A stretch of 64,000 bases of DNA from Cytophagaceae bacterium (GCA_005791165.1 SXXW01000042.1:1-64000); one strand, 5' to 3'. Counted from the first letter of the stretch, positions 9,735 through 19,321 are shown. Made by a program: numbers and translations. The notes: generated by a model not told the origin, from the letters alone.

Positions 9735-9845
9735 ATGGAATCTGAAGAAATAAATCCTCGTTGGGGTAAATGGTACATTGGCCTAATTGCATTTCTCATT
9801 TCGGTGATTCTTATATTCATCATTATTTCCAATCAATTTCAATAA
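9735..9845 (+). CDS. 36-aa single-pass membrane peptide upstream of symporter
   Basis: A short frame beginning MESEEINPRWGKWYIG and running into an uninterrupted hydrophobic segment (about residues 15-32, rich in Ile, Leu and Phe) before NQFQ and stop. The layout is an acidic N-terminus, a WGKW interface motif, one membrane helix and a very short tail. The stop lies 3 bp before the symporter ATG, and a promoter-like element precedes it. Small membrane partners encoded just upstream of solute symporters are known in other families (for example YhdT with PanF), so I infer a symporter accessory peptide. I do not recognise the exact family. Confidence 0.65.
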   Translation: MESEEINPRWGKWYIGLIAFLISVILIFIIISNQFQ

Positions 9846-9848
9846 AAT

Positions 9849-11546
9849 ATGGAATATTTAGATTGGGTCGTTTTGATTTTAACTATTGGCGGAATTGTCG
9901 CTTATGGCAGTTGGCAAGGAAAACAAGCCAAACAATCACTAAAAGGCTTTTTATTGGCCGACCGGGAATTACCTTGGTACCACATATTATTGTCGGTGAT
10001 GGCCACACAGGCTTCAGCCATCACTTTTCTATCCGCTCCGGGCCAAGCCTACACCGATGGCATGCGCTTTGTCCAATTTTACTTGGGGCTACCTATCGCC
10101 ATGATTGTTTTATCGGTCACCTTTATACCGCATTATTACCAATTAAAAGTTTATACCGCGTATCAATTTTTAGAAAAAAGATTTGATTCAAAAACACGAA
10201 TTTTAACAAGTTTATTGTTTTTAATTCCACGGGCATTATCGACCGGAGTAACCATTGCAGCTCCTTCCATTATTTTATCCACTTTATTAGGCTGGGACTT
10301 AACCTGGACCAATGCCATTACAGCGGCCATCGTGACTACTTATTGCATCCTTGGAGGATCTAAGGCCATATCCTATACGCAAATGTTGCAAATGTCGGTG
10401 GTATTAGCGGGCATGGTCATGGCTGGAGTACTGATTATTTATAAACTACCAGAAGAGATTGGGTTAAAAGAATCCCTACATATAGCCGGAAAAATGGGTA
10501 AGATTAATTTGATTGATTGGAAGTTCGATTTAAACAATCGATATAATATTTGGTCAGGAATTATCGGTGGATTCTTTTTGCAGTTGTCTTATTTTGGAAC
10601 TGATCAGAGCCAAGTAGGCCGATATTTAACGGGCCAATCAGCCTCAGAAAGTAAAAAAGGATTACTCTTAAACGGGTTTCTTAAAATCCCGATGCAATTT
10701 TTCATCTTGCTCGTTGGGATTTTAGTTTTCGTTTTTTACCAGTTCAATGAACCACCCATGTTCTTTAATAGGAACTCAGAAGCAAAGTGGGTCGCGACGA
10801 AAGGGCATGAAAAATTTGAAACAGAAAAATCAGCCATCTTTCAGGCTAAAAAGGATTTAGATATCCAATTAGTTCGTTCGCTCGACAATCCAGGGGAAAC
10901 CTCTAAAATCAAAAATGAAATACAAAATTTACAGGTAAGGCAAGATGAAGTTAGGAAAGAAGCGGTGGCATTCGTCAACAAAAATGAGCAAAAAATAGAG
11001 CCTCAGGATACTAATTACATATTTTTGCGATTTATTATAGACCAATTACCCATTGGAATAGTTGGATTTTTAATCGCCATGATTTTGTTGGCCTCCATGG
11101 GATCAATGGCATCGGCATTTGGCTCGTTGACCTCGACCAGTATGGTGGATATTTATCAACGGTTTTTAAATAAAAATTCGACCAACAAGCATTATTGGAT
11201 TGTATCGAAATTGATAACGTTAGGCTGGGGAATTTTATGTTTAATCGTAGCACAGTTTGCCGTTAACATGGGAAGCTTGATCGAGGTGGTCAACATCCTC
11301 GGCTCGTGGTTTTATGGGACTATTTTAGGTGTATTTCTTTGTGCGTTTTACTTGCCTAAAACAAAAGGAAACCATGTTTTTTGGGCGGCTTTGTTGGCAG
11401 AAGCATTTGTTATTTACGCTTGGAAAGTCGATTTGATGGCATTTTTGTGGTTAAATGTCCTAGGGTGCTTATTGGTCATGATCTTTTCGCTAATTTTACA
11501 AAACATTAGCAGCCTTTATCAAAGAATATCATCTCCAAATAATTAA
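9849..11546 (+). CDS. Sodium:solute symporter (SSS family)
   Basis: 565 aa with about 13 hydrophobic helices of the LeuT-fold SSS type. GKQAKQSLKGFLLADRELPW and the following SVMATQASAITFLSAPGQAY match the first helices of Bacteroidota SSS transporters. A polar, coiled-coil-like insert of about 80 residues (near residues 305-385) sits between two helices. Sodium-driven uptake across the inner membrane is the likely role; the substrate is unknown. The stop codon shares its last base with the start of the MBOAT gene (TAATG). Confidence 0.88.
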   Translation: MEYLDWVVLILTIGGIVAYGSWQGKQAKQSLKGFLLADRELPWYHILLSVMATQASAITFLSAPGQAYTDGMRFVQFYLGLPIAMIVLSVTFIPHYYQLKVYTAYQFLEKRFDSKTRILTSLLFLIPRALSTGVTIAAPSIILSTLLGWDLTWTNAITAAIVTTYCILGGSKAISYTQMLQMSVVLAGMVMAGVLIIYKLPEEIGLKESLHIAGKMGKINLIDWKFDLNNRYNIWSGIIGGFFLQLSYFGTDQSQVGRYLTGQSASESKKGLLLNGFLKIPMQFFILLVGILVFVFYQFNEPPMFFNRNSEAKWVATKGHEKFETEKSAIFQAKKDLDIQLVRSLDNPGETSKIKNEIQNLQVRQDEVRKEAVAFVNKNEQKIEPQDTNYIFLRFIIDQLPIGIVGFLIAMILLASMGSMASAFGSLTSTSMVDIYQRFLNKNSTNKHYWIVSKLITLGWGILCLIVAQFAVNMGSLIEVVNILGSWFYGTILGVFLCAFYLPKTKGNHVFWAALLAEAFVIYAWKVDLMAFLWLNVLGCLLVMIFSLILQNISSLYQRISSPNN

Positions 11547-12997
11547 TGCTTTTTAATTCCATATCTTTTTTGATTTTCCTTCCCATTGTTTATGGGCTTT
11601 ATTGGTGGATTCAATCTTGGGAAAATTTCAAACAGACGATATCTGTTCAAAATATATTACTACTCATTGCCAGTTATTTCTTTTATGCTTATTGGAACAT
11701 TTGGTTCTTAGGCTTATTGATTTTTTCTACTTCTCTAGATTATTTTTCTGGACTTAAAATTGAAAGTTCTGCTACGAACCAGCATAAAAAAATATGGTTT
11801 TGGCTTAGTATTTGTATCAATTTAGGCCTACTCGGATTATTCAAATACTTTAATTTCATTTCTATTAATCTGAGTGAATTGTTTGAAAATTTTGGTTGGA
11901 CTTACCAACCCATGCTATTATTAATCGCATTGCCCATTGGCATTTCTTTTTATACCTTTCATGGCTTATCGTATGTCATTGATATTTATCATGATAAAAT
12001 TAAGGCCGAAAAGAATATCTTGAACTATAGCTTATTCGTATGCTTCTTCCCTTTATTGGTGGCAGGGCCTATTGAGCGAGCGCAACATCTTATCCCGCAA
12101 TTGGTACAAAGAAAAGTTTTTAGTCGGGCTAAAACTATTAATGGTTTACAACAAATGCTATGGGGATTTTTTAAAAAAATTGTGATCGCCGATAATTGTG
12201 CCGTTTTTGTCAATCAAATTTTTTCTGATTATGAAAATTTAAATAGTTCAAGTTTATTCATTGGAGCTATTTTCTTCTCCTTTCAGATTTATGGTGATTT
12301 TTCCGGATATACTGACATTGCTTTAGGTGCCGCAAGACTTTTTGGGATTGAATTATTTAATAACTTCTCATACCCCTATTTTTCAAAAAGCATCAATGAG
12401 TTTTGGAAACGTTGGCATATATCTTTAACCTCATGGTTTAGGGATTATATCTATATTCCCATGGGAGGTAATCGAGTAAACCTGATCAGAAAAATTATAA
12501 ATACGATTGTTGTGTTTCTAATTAGCGGATTTTGGCATGGAGCCAATTGGACTTATATTAGTTGGGGCTTCTTAAATTCCATTTTCATCTTACCCAAAAC
12601 ATTGTCGCAAAAAACACTATCGATTGATTCAAATAAAATAGCGAATAAGGTAATTGGCGCTATTAAAATGCTATTAACCTTTTTGACCGTCAGTATTTTG
12701 TGGGTTTTCTTTAGATCAAAAACCGTATATGATGCTTCAAAATATTTACAGAACCTTGTATTTAAATGGAATTCGATTCTTCCTGATTTCAATGGTCGAA
12801 AAAATGCATTAGTGCTATCCTTTATCATTTTTGTTTTTATGATTTTCGAATGGATCGGAAAAAGTCATAATTGCCCTTTGGTATTTACGAATTCATTCAA
12901 AAACAAATGGCTTAAATGGGGATTTTATTATGCGATCATATTTTGCATATTGTATTTCTATAGAGGAAACGATCAATTCATATATTTTCAATTTTAA
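11546..12997 (+). CDS. MBOAT family O-acyltransferase (AlgI-like)
   Basis: 483 aa, polytopic. The family histidine is His331 in SGFWHGANWTYISWG, and EFWKRWHISLTSWFRDYIYIPMGG is the conserved segment of AlgI/PatA-type polysaccharide O-acetyltransferases. It would carry acyl groups across the inner membrane onto an extracytoplasmic glycan. It overlaps the symporter by 1 bp and is followed after 4 bp by an SGNH-type protein, the usual pairing for glycan O-acetylation. The glycan target is unknown. Confidence 0.9.
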   Translation: MLFNSISFLIFLPIVYGLYWWIQSWENFKQTISVQNILLLIASYFFYAYWNIWFLGLLIFSTSLDYFSGLKIESSATNQHKKIWFWLSICINLGLLGLFKYFNFISINLSELFENFGWTYQPMLLLIALPIGISFYTFHGLSYVIDIYHDKIKAEKNILNYSLFVCFFPLLVAGPIERAQHLIPQLVQRKVFSRAKTINGLQQMLWGFFKKIVIADNCAVFVNQIFSDYENLNSSSLFIGAIFFSFQIYGDFSGYTDIALGAARLFGIELFNNFSYPYFSKSINEFWKRWHISLTSWFRDYIYIPMGGNRVNLIRKIINTIVVFLISGFWHGANWTYISWGFLNSIFILPKTLSQKTLSIDSNKIANKVIGAIKMLLTFLTVSILWVFFRSKTVYDASKYLQNLVFKWNSILPDFNGRKNALVLSFIIFVFMIFEWIGKSHNCPLVFTNSFKNKWLKWGFYYAIIFCILYFYRGNDQFIYFQF

Positions 12998-13001
12998 ATA
13001 G

Positions 13002-13829
13002 ATGAAACATTTAGCTCGAGATATTTCCAAGTTTTTAGTGATATTTTTAATCCTCTTTCATCTATATCCAGAATATAAATATTGGACAAATAAATATAAA
13101 GAAGAAGTCAATGGAGGTGAAGTTTATCAGGCGATTGAAAAAAGCAAAAAGAGGGGAAAAAAGAAAAAATTGATATTGGGAGATAGTGTGACTAAGCAAT
13201 TTTCTGAATCAGATATTGACACCAATATATATTTAAATTTAGCTTCCAATCAAGCTATTTCACTGGTTGGACAATTTTGCCTTTTGACCAACTATATTCA
13301 AACAAAAAATGAAATAGATACCTTGTATTTAATCTATCATCCACTCAGTTTTTCCAATAATCTAGATAATTCATTCACATTTCATTATTTCGAAAAACCC
13401 TTTTATGGGAATGAATATATACCATTATTTACAGAGGAAGTTAAATCTCAGATAGAGAAAATACCCTTCCATTACTTAGCAAAATACCATCCAGTATTGA
13501 CGAGTAATTGGTCGCCCACATTTTCAAATGACGAAAAGAACAAGTCCTTTATTTCAAATATTTCGAGGATATATCTAGAGAAAATAGTACTACTCTGCAA
13601 GGCTAAAAATATTCGATTATTAATAGTATCTCCGCCAATCAATCAAAAATTCAAAAACGAATTTTTAGCTATTAAAAAATCAACCAAAAATTTACACCTG
13701 AAATCATATTTTGAAAATTTGAAGTATTATCCTGAATCCAATTTTTTTCCTGATCACATCCATTTAAACAAAAACGGATTAAATTACTTTTCATTTCAAG
13801 AGCTTCTAACTAATTCAACACCGAAATAG
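13002..13829 (+). CDS. SGNH-hydrolase-like membrane-anchored protein
   Basis: 275 aa with one N-terminal hydrophobic helix (about residues 10-25) as an anchor. Block I is LILGDSVTKQF with Ser62. A block III-like Asn lies in LASNQA, and the Asp-His pair is in FPDHIHLNKNG near the C-terminus, so the SGNH triad appears intact. In AlgJ/AlgX-type systems such proteins hand acetyl groups from the MBOAT partner to the polysaccharide. The gene is 4 bp after the MBOAT gene. It overlaps the convergent cyclophilin gene by 20 bp. Confidence 0.7.
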   Translation: MKHLARDISKFLVIFLILFHLYPEYKYWTNKYKEEVNGGEVYQAIEKSKKRGKKKKLILGDSVTKQFSESDIDTNIYLNLASNQAISLVGQFCLLTNYIQTKNEIDTLYLIYHPLSFSNNLDNSFTFHYFEKPFYGNEYIPLFTEEVKSQIEKIPFHYLAKYHPVLTSNWSPTFSNDEKNKSFISNISRIYLEKIVLLCKAKNIRLLIVSPPINQKFKNEFLAIKKSTKNLHLKSYFENLKYYPESNFFPDHIHLNKNGLNYFSFQELLTNSTPK

Positions 13830-14391
13830 AGAATTTGACGGGTACTACCGGCTTTTCATCATACGACTTTTCGGATTTAATGGAATCTACTATAGCCATT
13901 CCCTTCGTGACCATTCCGAAAACGACATAATTTTTATAGAAAGGGGCTGCCTGTTCAGAATCTGTCACGATAAAAAATTCAGTCGGCGATGAAGACTTCT
14001 CGGGATTTCCTTCATCATATCGAGCCATGGCAATAGTTCCTCTTACCGGCTTTAGTCCATCTATATATTCAGCAGGCAATAAATAACCTAATCGGTCCAA
14101 AAACTCTCCTCCCCCTTGGATACCTGAATCATAAATATTTCGGTAAAAATAACGATCATCAAAATATCCCATTTTAACCAAGCGAATAAAATTAATTCGA
14201 TGCAAGGGAGTTCTAGAGTCTAATTCAATTTCAAAATCTCCCAAACGAGTTGTGAATAGGACTTTTGACTCTTTATTTTCTTGGGCCAATGAATTGAGTT
14301 GGCCCGCAACACCTTCAGGCTTTAATTTCCAATCTGGCTTACAACTGCCCATAAGAATCACCAATAGCATCAAACTAATTAATCGAATCAT
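13810..14391 (-). CDS. Cyclophilin-type peptidyl-prolyl isomerase lipoprotein
   Basis: I use the internal start MIRLISLMLLVILMGSC because it gives a clean signal with a lipobox Cys; the longer frame runs back through a terminator hairpin. The mature part is a compact cyclophilin: FYRNI carries the catalytic-type Arg, IQGGGEF matches the QGGDF core, and PTEFFIV the FFI strand. Expected to fold proline-containing proteins in the periplasm, anchored by lipid. About 194 aa. Confidence 0.85.
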   Translation of the reverse strand: MIRLISLMLLVILMGSCKPDWKLKPEGVAGQLNSLAQENKESKVLFTTRLGDFEIELDSRTPLHRINFIRLVKMGYFDDRYFYRNIYDSGIQGGGEFLDRLGYLLPAEYIDGLKPVRGTIAMARYDEGNPEKSSSPTEFFIVTDSEQAAPFYKNYVVFGMVTKGMAIVDSIKSEKSYDEKPVVPVKFSISVLN

Positions 14392-14424
14392 TCTTTTATA
14401 CTTATTTATTGGTAGTAAAATTAA

Positions 14425-14458
14425 AACAAAAAAGGGAACCGAAGTTCCCTTTTTTTTC
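14425..14458. terminator. Bidirectional terminator with UUCG tetraloop
   Basis: Perfect 6-bp stem GGGAAC/GTTCCC at 14434-14449 with a four-base loop. On the minus strand the loop reads TTCG closed by C-G, the very stable UUCG tetraloop. T-runs flank it on both strands. On the minus strand it follows the MFS gene by about 20 bp. Confidence 0.85.
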
Positions 14459-14475
14459 AAAAATAGCATCTTGAT

Positions 14476-15684
14476 TTAAGCATGATTTACTTTCTTTCCT
14501 AAGAAATATAAACCAATAAAAGCAACGATTAAGATCGCTGGGAAAATCAACATATTTGACAAAGTTGCTTGGCCTGCAGCTAAATCAGCAGCATCACCCA
14601 CTAAACCATTACTTAAGGCAACCGTTTTGTTTGAATCAATCCAGCCACCGATGATCGGTTGGAACATAGACGAAGAAAACATTCCAATTCCACCTAAAAT
14701 AGAAAGTCCTAAAGCTCCCGTTTGAGGCATTGTCTCGCCTACAAAACCAAGCATGTTTGGCCAGAAATAACAGATTCCTAATGCATAGAAAACAGCAGCT
14801 ACATATAACATAGAACCGTCCATTGTGCTCATCATATAGATACCGATTACACCAAATACGGCTGAACCTAATAAAACTCCAACGGTATTTAATTGCTTAA
14901 TGATGGGTCCTGCAAAGTAACGGCCAACCGCCATTAAACCCGTAACCAAAGCTAATATTAACATAGGACTAGCACCTGCTTTAGCCAAAATAGGGCCAAC
15001 CCATTGCTGAGGGCCGAATTCGGAAATTGCAGTCAAAGCCATACACGCTGCCATAAATAAATACAAAGGATTTAACATCGCTTTGAAATTATCTAATGTA
15101 GTGTTTTCAGCTATACGAGGCTTAGGGAAAGCTTGACCAAAGAATAAATAAGCATAAATAACAGTAGGGATAATAATCACCCATACTTGAGTTTGCCAAG
15201 CCATTCCTGAATCCGTCATAAATTTAGAAATCAAAGAACCGATAACGATTCCTCCTGGAAACCACATGTGAAAACGATTCAATTTACTATTGAAATCTAG
15301 TCCAGAATAAGAATCTGCAATCATTGGATTACAAGCCGCTTCCGTACATCCATTTCCTAATCCGATCAATAGAGTAGAAATTAATAATGTGTTGTAATCA
15401 ACGGCATAAATTGTCATCAAAATACCAACTGCGTGAGCAATTAAAGCAATTTGCATAATCAATTTTGGACCAATGGCAGAGTAGAATACACCGCCTAAAA
15501 TCATAGAAATTGGAAAACCTAGGAACCACATTTGGTTAATGTGACCTAATTGCTCATTAGATAAACTTAATTCAGTTCCTAATTGGGGTAAAATACCTGC
15601 TCGAATACTAAATGAAAAGGCAGTCGTGATAAGTGCAAAGCAACTTGCCAAGAATAGGCGATTTGCATTAATGGATTGACTCAT
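14476..15684 (-). CDS. MFS transporter, probably sugar-related
   Basis: 402 aa with about 12 hydrophobic helices and the duplicated 6+6 layout of the major facilitator superfamily. It starts MSQSINANRLFLASCFALI, has a charged loop between the halves (FPKPRIAENTTLDNFK) and ends in the basic tail GKKVNHA. It is divergent from two Gfo/Idh/MocA genes and a sugar isomerase-like gene, so I infer import of the sugar or polyol they process. A hairpin terminator follows directly. Confidence 0.8.
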   Translation of the reverse strand: MSQSINANRLFLASCFALITTAFSFSIRAGILPQLGTELSLSNEQLGHINQMWFLGFPISMILGGVFYSAIGPKLIMQIALIAHAVGILMTIYAVDYNTLLISTLLIGLGNGCTEAACNPMIADSYSGLDFNSKLNRFHMWFPGGIVIGSLISKFMTDSGMAWQTQVWVIIIPTVIYAYLFFGQAFPKPRIAENTTLDNFKAMLNPLYLFMAACMALTAISEFGPQQWVGPILAKAGASPMLILALVTGLMAVGRYFAGPIIKQLNTVGVLLGSAVFGVIGIYMMSTMDGSMLYVAAVFYALGICYFWPNMLGFVGETMPQTGALGLSILGGIGMFSSSMFQPIIGGWIDSNKTVALSNGLVGDAADLAAGQATLSNMLIFPAILIVAFIGLYFLGKKVNHA

Positions 15685-15866
15685 AGTTGTTTGGATTTAG
15701 TTAAAGGTTTAAAAAATAGGTTTTCTTTAAAAAATTAAAAATGAAATAGAAAAAATTATGTCAAAAAAACAAAAAGATTTTCATTTTTTATTCAAAAATT
15801 CTCATTTTTTTATAAAATTCAGTAAATTCAAACTCGAATTATGGGCAATTTGATGAAATTAAGCCC

Positions 15867-15874
15867 TATTTTTG
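15867..15874 (+). promoter_or_regulatory. Putative -7 element of the oxidoreductase operon
   Basis: TATTTTTG on the plus strand matches TAnnTTTG and ends 25 nt before the ATG of the first oxidoreductase. A TTTG lies upstream (15849-15852) but only 14 nt away, shorter than the usual spacing. The rest of this 215-bp divergent gap is very A/T-rich and I see no other clear element. Confidence 0.4.
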
Positions 15875-15899
15875 TGTAATTATAAATCTATTTTTAATT

Positions 15900-17096
15900 A
15901 TGATACAAGGTGGTACTTCTACGCAGGCAAAAAGCCGACAAGGTAGAAAAATTAAGATGGGGATGATCGGTGGAAGTTTAGAGGCATTCATAGGTGCAGT
16001 TCACCGTCGGGGTGCTCAATTAGACGGTGAAATCGAATTAGTTTGTGGTGCATTTAGTTCAAGCGCACAAAAATCAAAAGAAACAGGAGAGGCATTATAT
16101 TTAGATCCTGCTCGCGTATATGAGAGCTATGAAGAAATGATATTAAAAGAAAAGGAGCTTCCAGAGGGAGATCGAATGGACTTTGTTACCATTGTCACTC
16201 CTAATCATTTGCATTTCCCTGCCGCAAAAATGGCTTTGGAAAATGGATTTCATGTCGTATCTGATAAACCAGCTACTTTAAACTTATCAGAAGCAAAAGA
16301 ATTAAAAAAAATAATCGAAAAATCAGGATTGATCTATGCCTTAACCCATAATTATACCGCCTATCCGATGATCAAAGAAGCCAAGGCGCTTGTGGACGCT
16401 GGTGAATTAGGCGAAATTAGAAAGGTAATTGTTGAATATCCTCAAGGTTGGCTCATTGATTTAGTCGAAGCCACTGGTCAAAAACAAGCTACTTGGAGAA
16501 CCGATCCAGAACGTTGTGGAGCAGCAGGAGCGATTGGAGATATTGGAACTCATGCAGAGAATCTAGTTGAATATATCACAGGTTTAGAAATAGACGAACT
16601 TTGCGCTGACCTAACTATATTTGTCGAAGGGCGCAAATTAGATGATGATGGTAATATTTTAATTCATTATAGTAATGGTGCTAGAGGTGTTTTACATTGT
16701 TCTCAAATTTGCAATGGAGAAGAAAATGATTTAAACATCCGTATTTATGGAAGCAAAGCGGGTCTCGTTTGGCATCAAATGGATCCCAATACCATGATTT
16801 TGAAATCAAGAGATGGAGGTAGCCGAAATATCCGCACGGCTGTGGGCCAATTAAGTGATGCGGCAAATGCGCATTGTCGCCAACCCGCTGGTCATCCAGA
16901 AGGATATGTGGAGACATTTGCCAATATTTACCGAAATTTTGCTTTTGCTTTACGAGCGAGATGGGAAGGTAAACCACAAAATCCTTTGTACGATTTCCCA
17001 GGTATAGAGGAAGGAATCAAAGGAATGGCTTTTATTTCCAATGTGGTTAAATCAGCGCAAGACAATAAAAACAAGTGGATTAAATTTGAAATTTAA
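15900..17096 (+). CDS. Gfo/Idh/MocA family oxidoreductase
   Basis: 398 aa. The N-terminal Rossmann motif is degenerate (GMIGGSLEAFIGAVH rather than GxGxxG). SDKPAT replaces the usual EKP and carries the conserved Lys, and GAIGDIGTHAENL fits the family GxxxDxGxHxxD motif. These enzymes oxidise or reduce sugars and polyols with NAD(P). It heads a three-gene operon, 15 bp before a second family member and divergent from an MFS transporter. The substrate is unknown. Confidence 0.85.
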   Translation: MIQGGTSTQAKSRQGRKIKMGMIGGSLEAFIGAVHRRGAQLDGEIELVCGAFSSSAQKSKETGEALYLDPARVYESYEEMILKEKELPEGDRMDFVTIVTPNHLHFPAAKMALENGFHVVSDKPATLNLSEAKELKKIIEKSGLIYALTHNYTAYPMIKEAKALVDAGELGEIRKVIVEYPQGWLIDLVEATGQKQATWRTDPERCGAAGAIGDIGTHAENLVEYITGLEIDELCADLTIFVEGRKLDDDGNILIHYSNGARGVLHCSQICNGEENDLNIRIYGSKAGLVWHQMDPNTMILKSRDGGSRNIRTAVGQLSDAANAHCRQPAGHPEGYVETFANIYRNFAFALRARWEGKPQNPLYDFPGIEEGIKGMAFISNVVKSAQDNKNKWIKFEI

Positions 17097-17111
17097 GAAA
17101 TAACAACAATC

Positions 17112-18257
17112 ATGAATAAAATTAAAATTGGAATTGTAGGTACAGGATTTATTGGACCCGCTCATATTGAAGCATTAAGACGTTTACCTAATGTGGAAGT
17201 AGCTGCTTTATGTGAGGTAACCATTGAATTAGCAGAGGCTAAGGCGAAACAATTAGGAATATCGCGTTGGTATACGTTTGAAGATTTATTGAAGCAAGAC
17301 GACATTCAAAGCGTCCATATTTGCACACCTAATTTTTTGCATTATTGGCAGTCAAAAGCGGCTTTATTAGCAGGAAAACATGTGATTTGTGAAAAACCTT
17401 TAGCCACAGATCTACACGAAGCAGAGGAATTAGTCGCTATTGCCGCCAAATCAGGTTTAGTGAATGCCGTACATTTCAATTTACGCTATTATCCTTTGGT
17501 GCGCCAAATGAAAACGATGCGCGAAAAAGGGGATTTAGGCGAAGTTTATTCGATTATAGGTTCATATTTACAAGATTGGTTATTCTATGCGACGGATTAC
17601 AATTGGCGTTTAGAACCTGATAAGTCAGGGGATTCCCGTGCTATTGCCGATATAGGTTCTCATTTATTAGATGTCATAGAATACATCACAGGATTAAAAA
17701 CGGTAGAAGTAATGGCTGATTTCAATACGGTTCATAAATTCAGAAAAAAGCCATTGAAGCCAGTAGAAACGTATTCGGGCAAAATGTTACAACCTGAAGA
17801 TTATGCGGATGTGCCGATCAACACAGAAGATCATGCCAATGTATTATTGCGCTTCGACAATGGAAATAGAGGTTCCGTGACCGTTTCTCAAGTTTCAGCA
17901 GGACGCAAAAACCAATTGAAATTAGAGATTTCAGGATCAAATAAAACATTTGCATTCAATTCTGAATCACCGAATGAAATGTGGATTGGTAATCGCGATC
18001 AAGCAAACCAAGTGCTCATGCGCGATCCGTCGTTAGCCTACCCGGAAGCTACCGCCTTAATGACATTCCCTGGAGGACATAATGAAGGATTTTCAGATAC
18101 ATCCAAACAATTATTCAAAGAAGTATACGCGGCCATCGAAGAGGGCAAGCAACCGGAAAATCCGAAATTCCCAACTTTTGCGGACGGATACCGTGAATTA
18201 TTAATTTGTGAAAGAATTTTAGATAGTACACGCAAGCAAGCTTGGGTGAAAATATAA
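17112..18257 (+). CDS. Gfo/Idh/MocA family oxidoreductase
   Basis: 381 aa with a canonical nucleotide-binding motif GIVGTGFIGPAH, the CEKPLA catalytic Lys, and AIADIGSHLLDVIEYI in the C-terminal domain. Clearly a paralogue type of the preceding gene but more typical. Pairs of such dehydrogenases followed by a TIM-barrel isomerase are found in pathways that process sugars through keto intermediates, which I infer here. It lies 11 bp before the isomerase start. Confidence 0.88.
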   Translation: MNKIKIGIVGTGFIGPAHIEALRRLPNVEVAALCEVTIELAEAKAKQLGISRWYTFEDLLKQDDIQSVHICTPNFLHYWQSKAALLAGKHVICEKPLATDLHEAEELVAIAAKSGLVNAVHFNLRYYPLVRQMKTMREKGDLGEVYSIIGSYLQDWLFYATDYNWRLEPDKSGDSRAIADIGSHLLDVIEYITGLKTVEVMADFNTVHKFRKKPLKPVETYSGKMLQPEDYADVPINTEDHANVLLRFDNGNRGSVTVSQVSAGRKNQLKLEISGSNKTFAFNSESPNEMWIGNRDQANQVLMRDPSLAYPEATALMTFPGGHNEGFSDTSKQLFKEVYAAIEEGKQPENPKFPTFADGYRELLICERILDSTRKQAWVKI

Positions 18258-18268
18258 ACCTTATTATT

Positions 18269-19321
18269 ATGCAAACGATTAAAGGACCAGCTATTTTTCT
18301 GGCACAATTCATGGGGGATGAAGCCCCGTTTAATACATTAGATGGCATTACTACATGGGCGGCCTCACTTGGATACAAAGGAGTTCAAATTCCTTCTTGG
18401 GACGGACGCTGCATAGATTTGCAAAAAGCGGCTGAATCAAAAACCTATTGTGATGAACTGAAAGGAATGTTGGCTGCCAAAGGCTTACAAATAACAGAAC
18501 TGTCATCCCATTTACAAGGACAATTAGTGGCCGTTAATCCAGCATATGATTTAGGATTTGACTCTTTTGCTCCAGATTCAGTTAAGGGGAATCCCAAGGC
18601 TAGAACGGAATGGGCGATCCAACAATTAAAATATGCAGCACAGGCATCTAAAAACTTAGGATTAACTGCGCATGCAACCTTCTCGGGTTCATTAATGTGG
18701 CACACCGTTTATCCATGGCCACAAAGACCAGCAGGTTTAGTAGAGCAAGGATTTAAAGAATTAGGTCGCCGCTGGTTACCGATCTTAAATGCATTCGACG
18801 AAGCGGGTGTAGACCTTTGCTACGAAATTCATCCAGGTGAAGATTTGCATGATGGAATAACGTTTGAAATGTTTTTAGATGAGGTGAAAGGACATAAGCG
18901 TGCTAATTTATTGTATGACCCTTCCCATTTTGTTTTGCAAGCTTTAGACTACAAACAATACATTGATTTTTACCACGAACGCATCAAAATGTTCCACGTA
19001 AAAGATGCTGAGTTTAACCCAACGGGCAAACAAGGTGTATATGGAGGATTTCAATCTTGGATCAATCGGGCGGGTAGATTCCGTTCATTGGGAGATGGCC
19101 AAGTGGATTTCAAAAGCATCTTCTCTAAACTTACTCAATACGGATATGATGGTTGGGCTGTTTTAGAATGGGAATGCTGCATTAAAGACCCTGTTCAAGG
19201 AGCTACAGAAGGAGCGCCATTTATTGCAAGTCACATCATCAAAGCAACTGAAAAAGTATTTGACGATTTTGCAGGAACAGGTGCAGATGAGGAATTTAAC
19301 AAAAAGATTTTAGGACTTTAA
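18269..19321 (+). CDS. Sugar phosphate isomerase/epimerase-like TIM-barrel protein
   Basis: 350 aa from MQTIKGPAIF; the longer frame would start inside the previous gene and adds a non-family N-terminus. The metal-binding residues of the xylose-isomerase-like fold are visible in order: Glu in CYEIHPGED, Asp in LYDPSHF, His in MFHVKDAE and Glu in AVLEWEC. Likely an isomerase, epimerase or 3-keto-sugar lyase acting on the product of the two upstream dehydrogenases. A strong hairpin terminator ends the operon. Confidence 0.82.
   Translation: MQTIKGPAIFLAQFMGDEAPFNTLDGITTWAASLGYKGVQIPSWDGRCIDLQKAAESKTYCDELKGMLAAKGLQITELSSHLQGQLVAVNPAYDLGFDSFAPDSVKGNPKARTEWAIQQLKYAAQASKNLGLTAHATFSGSLMWHTVYPWPQRPAGLVEQGFKELGRRWLPILNAFDEAGVDLCYEIHPGEDLHDGITFEMFLDEVKGHKRANLLYDPSHFVLQALDYKQYIDFYHERIKMFHVKDAEFNPTGKQGVYGGFQSWINRAGRFRSLGDGQVDFKSIFSKLTQYGYDGWAVLEWECCIKDPVQGATEGAPFIASHIIKATEKVFDDFAGTGADEEFNKKILGL

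Noticed and set aside
9770-10186. 138-codon plus-strand frame overlapping the symporter start
   Set aside because: Different frame from the symporter, no coding character, and it overlaps two better genes.
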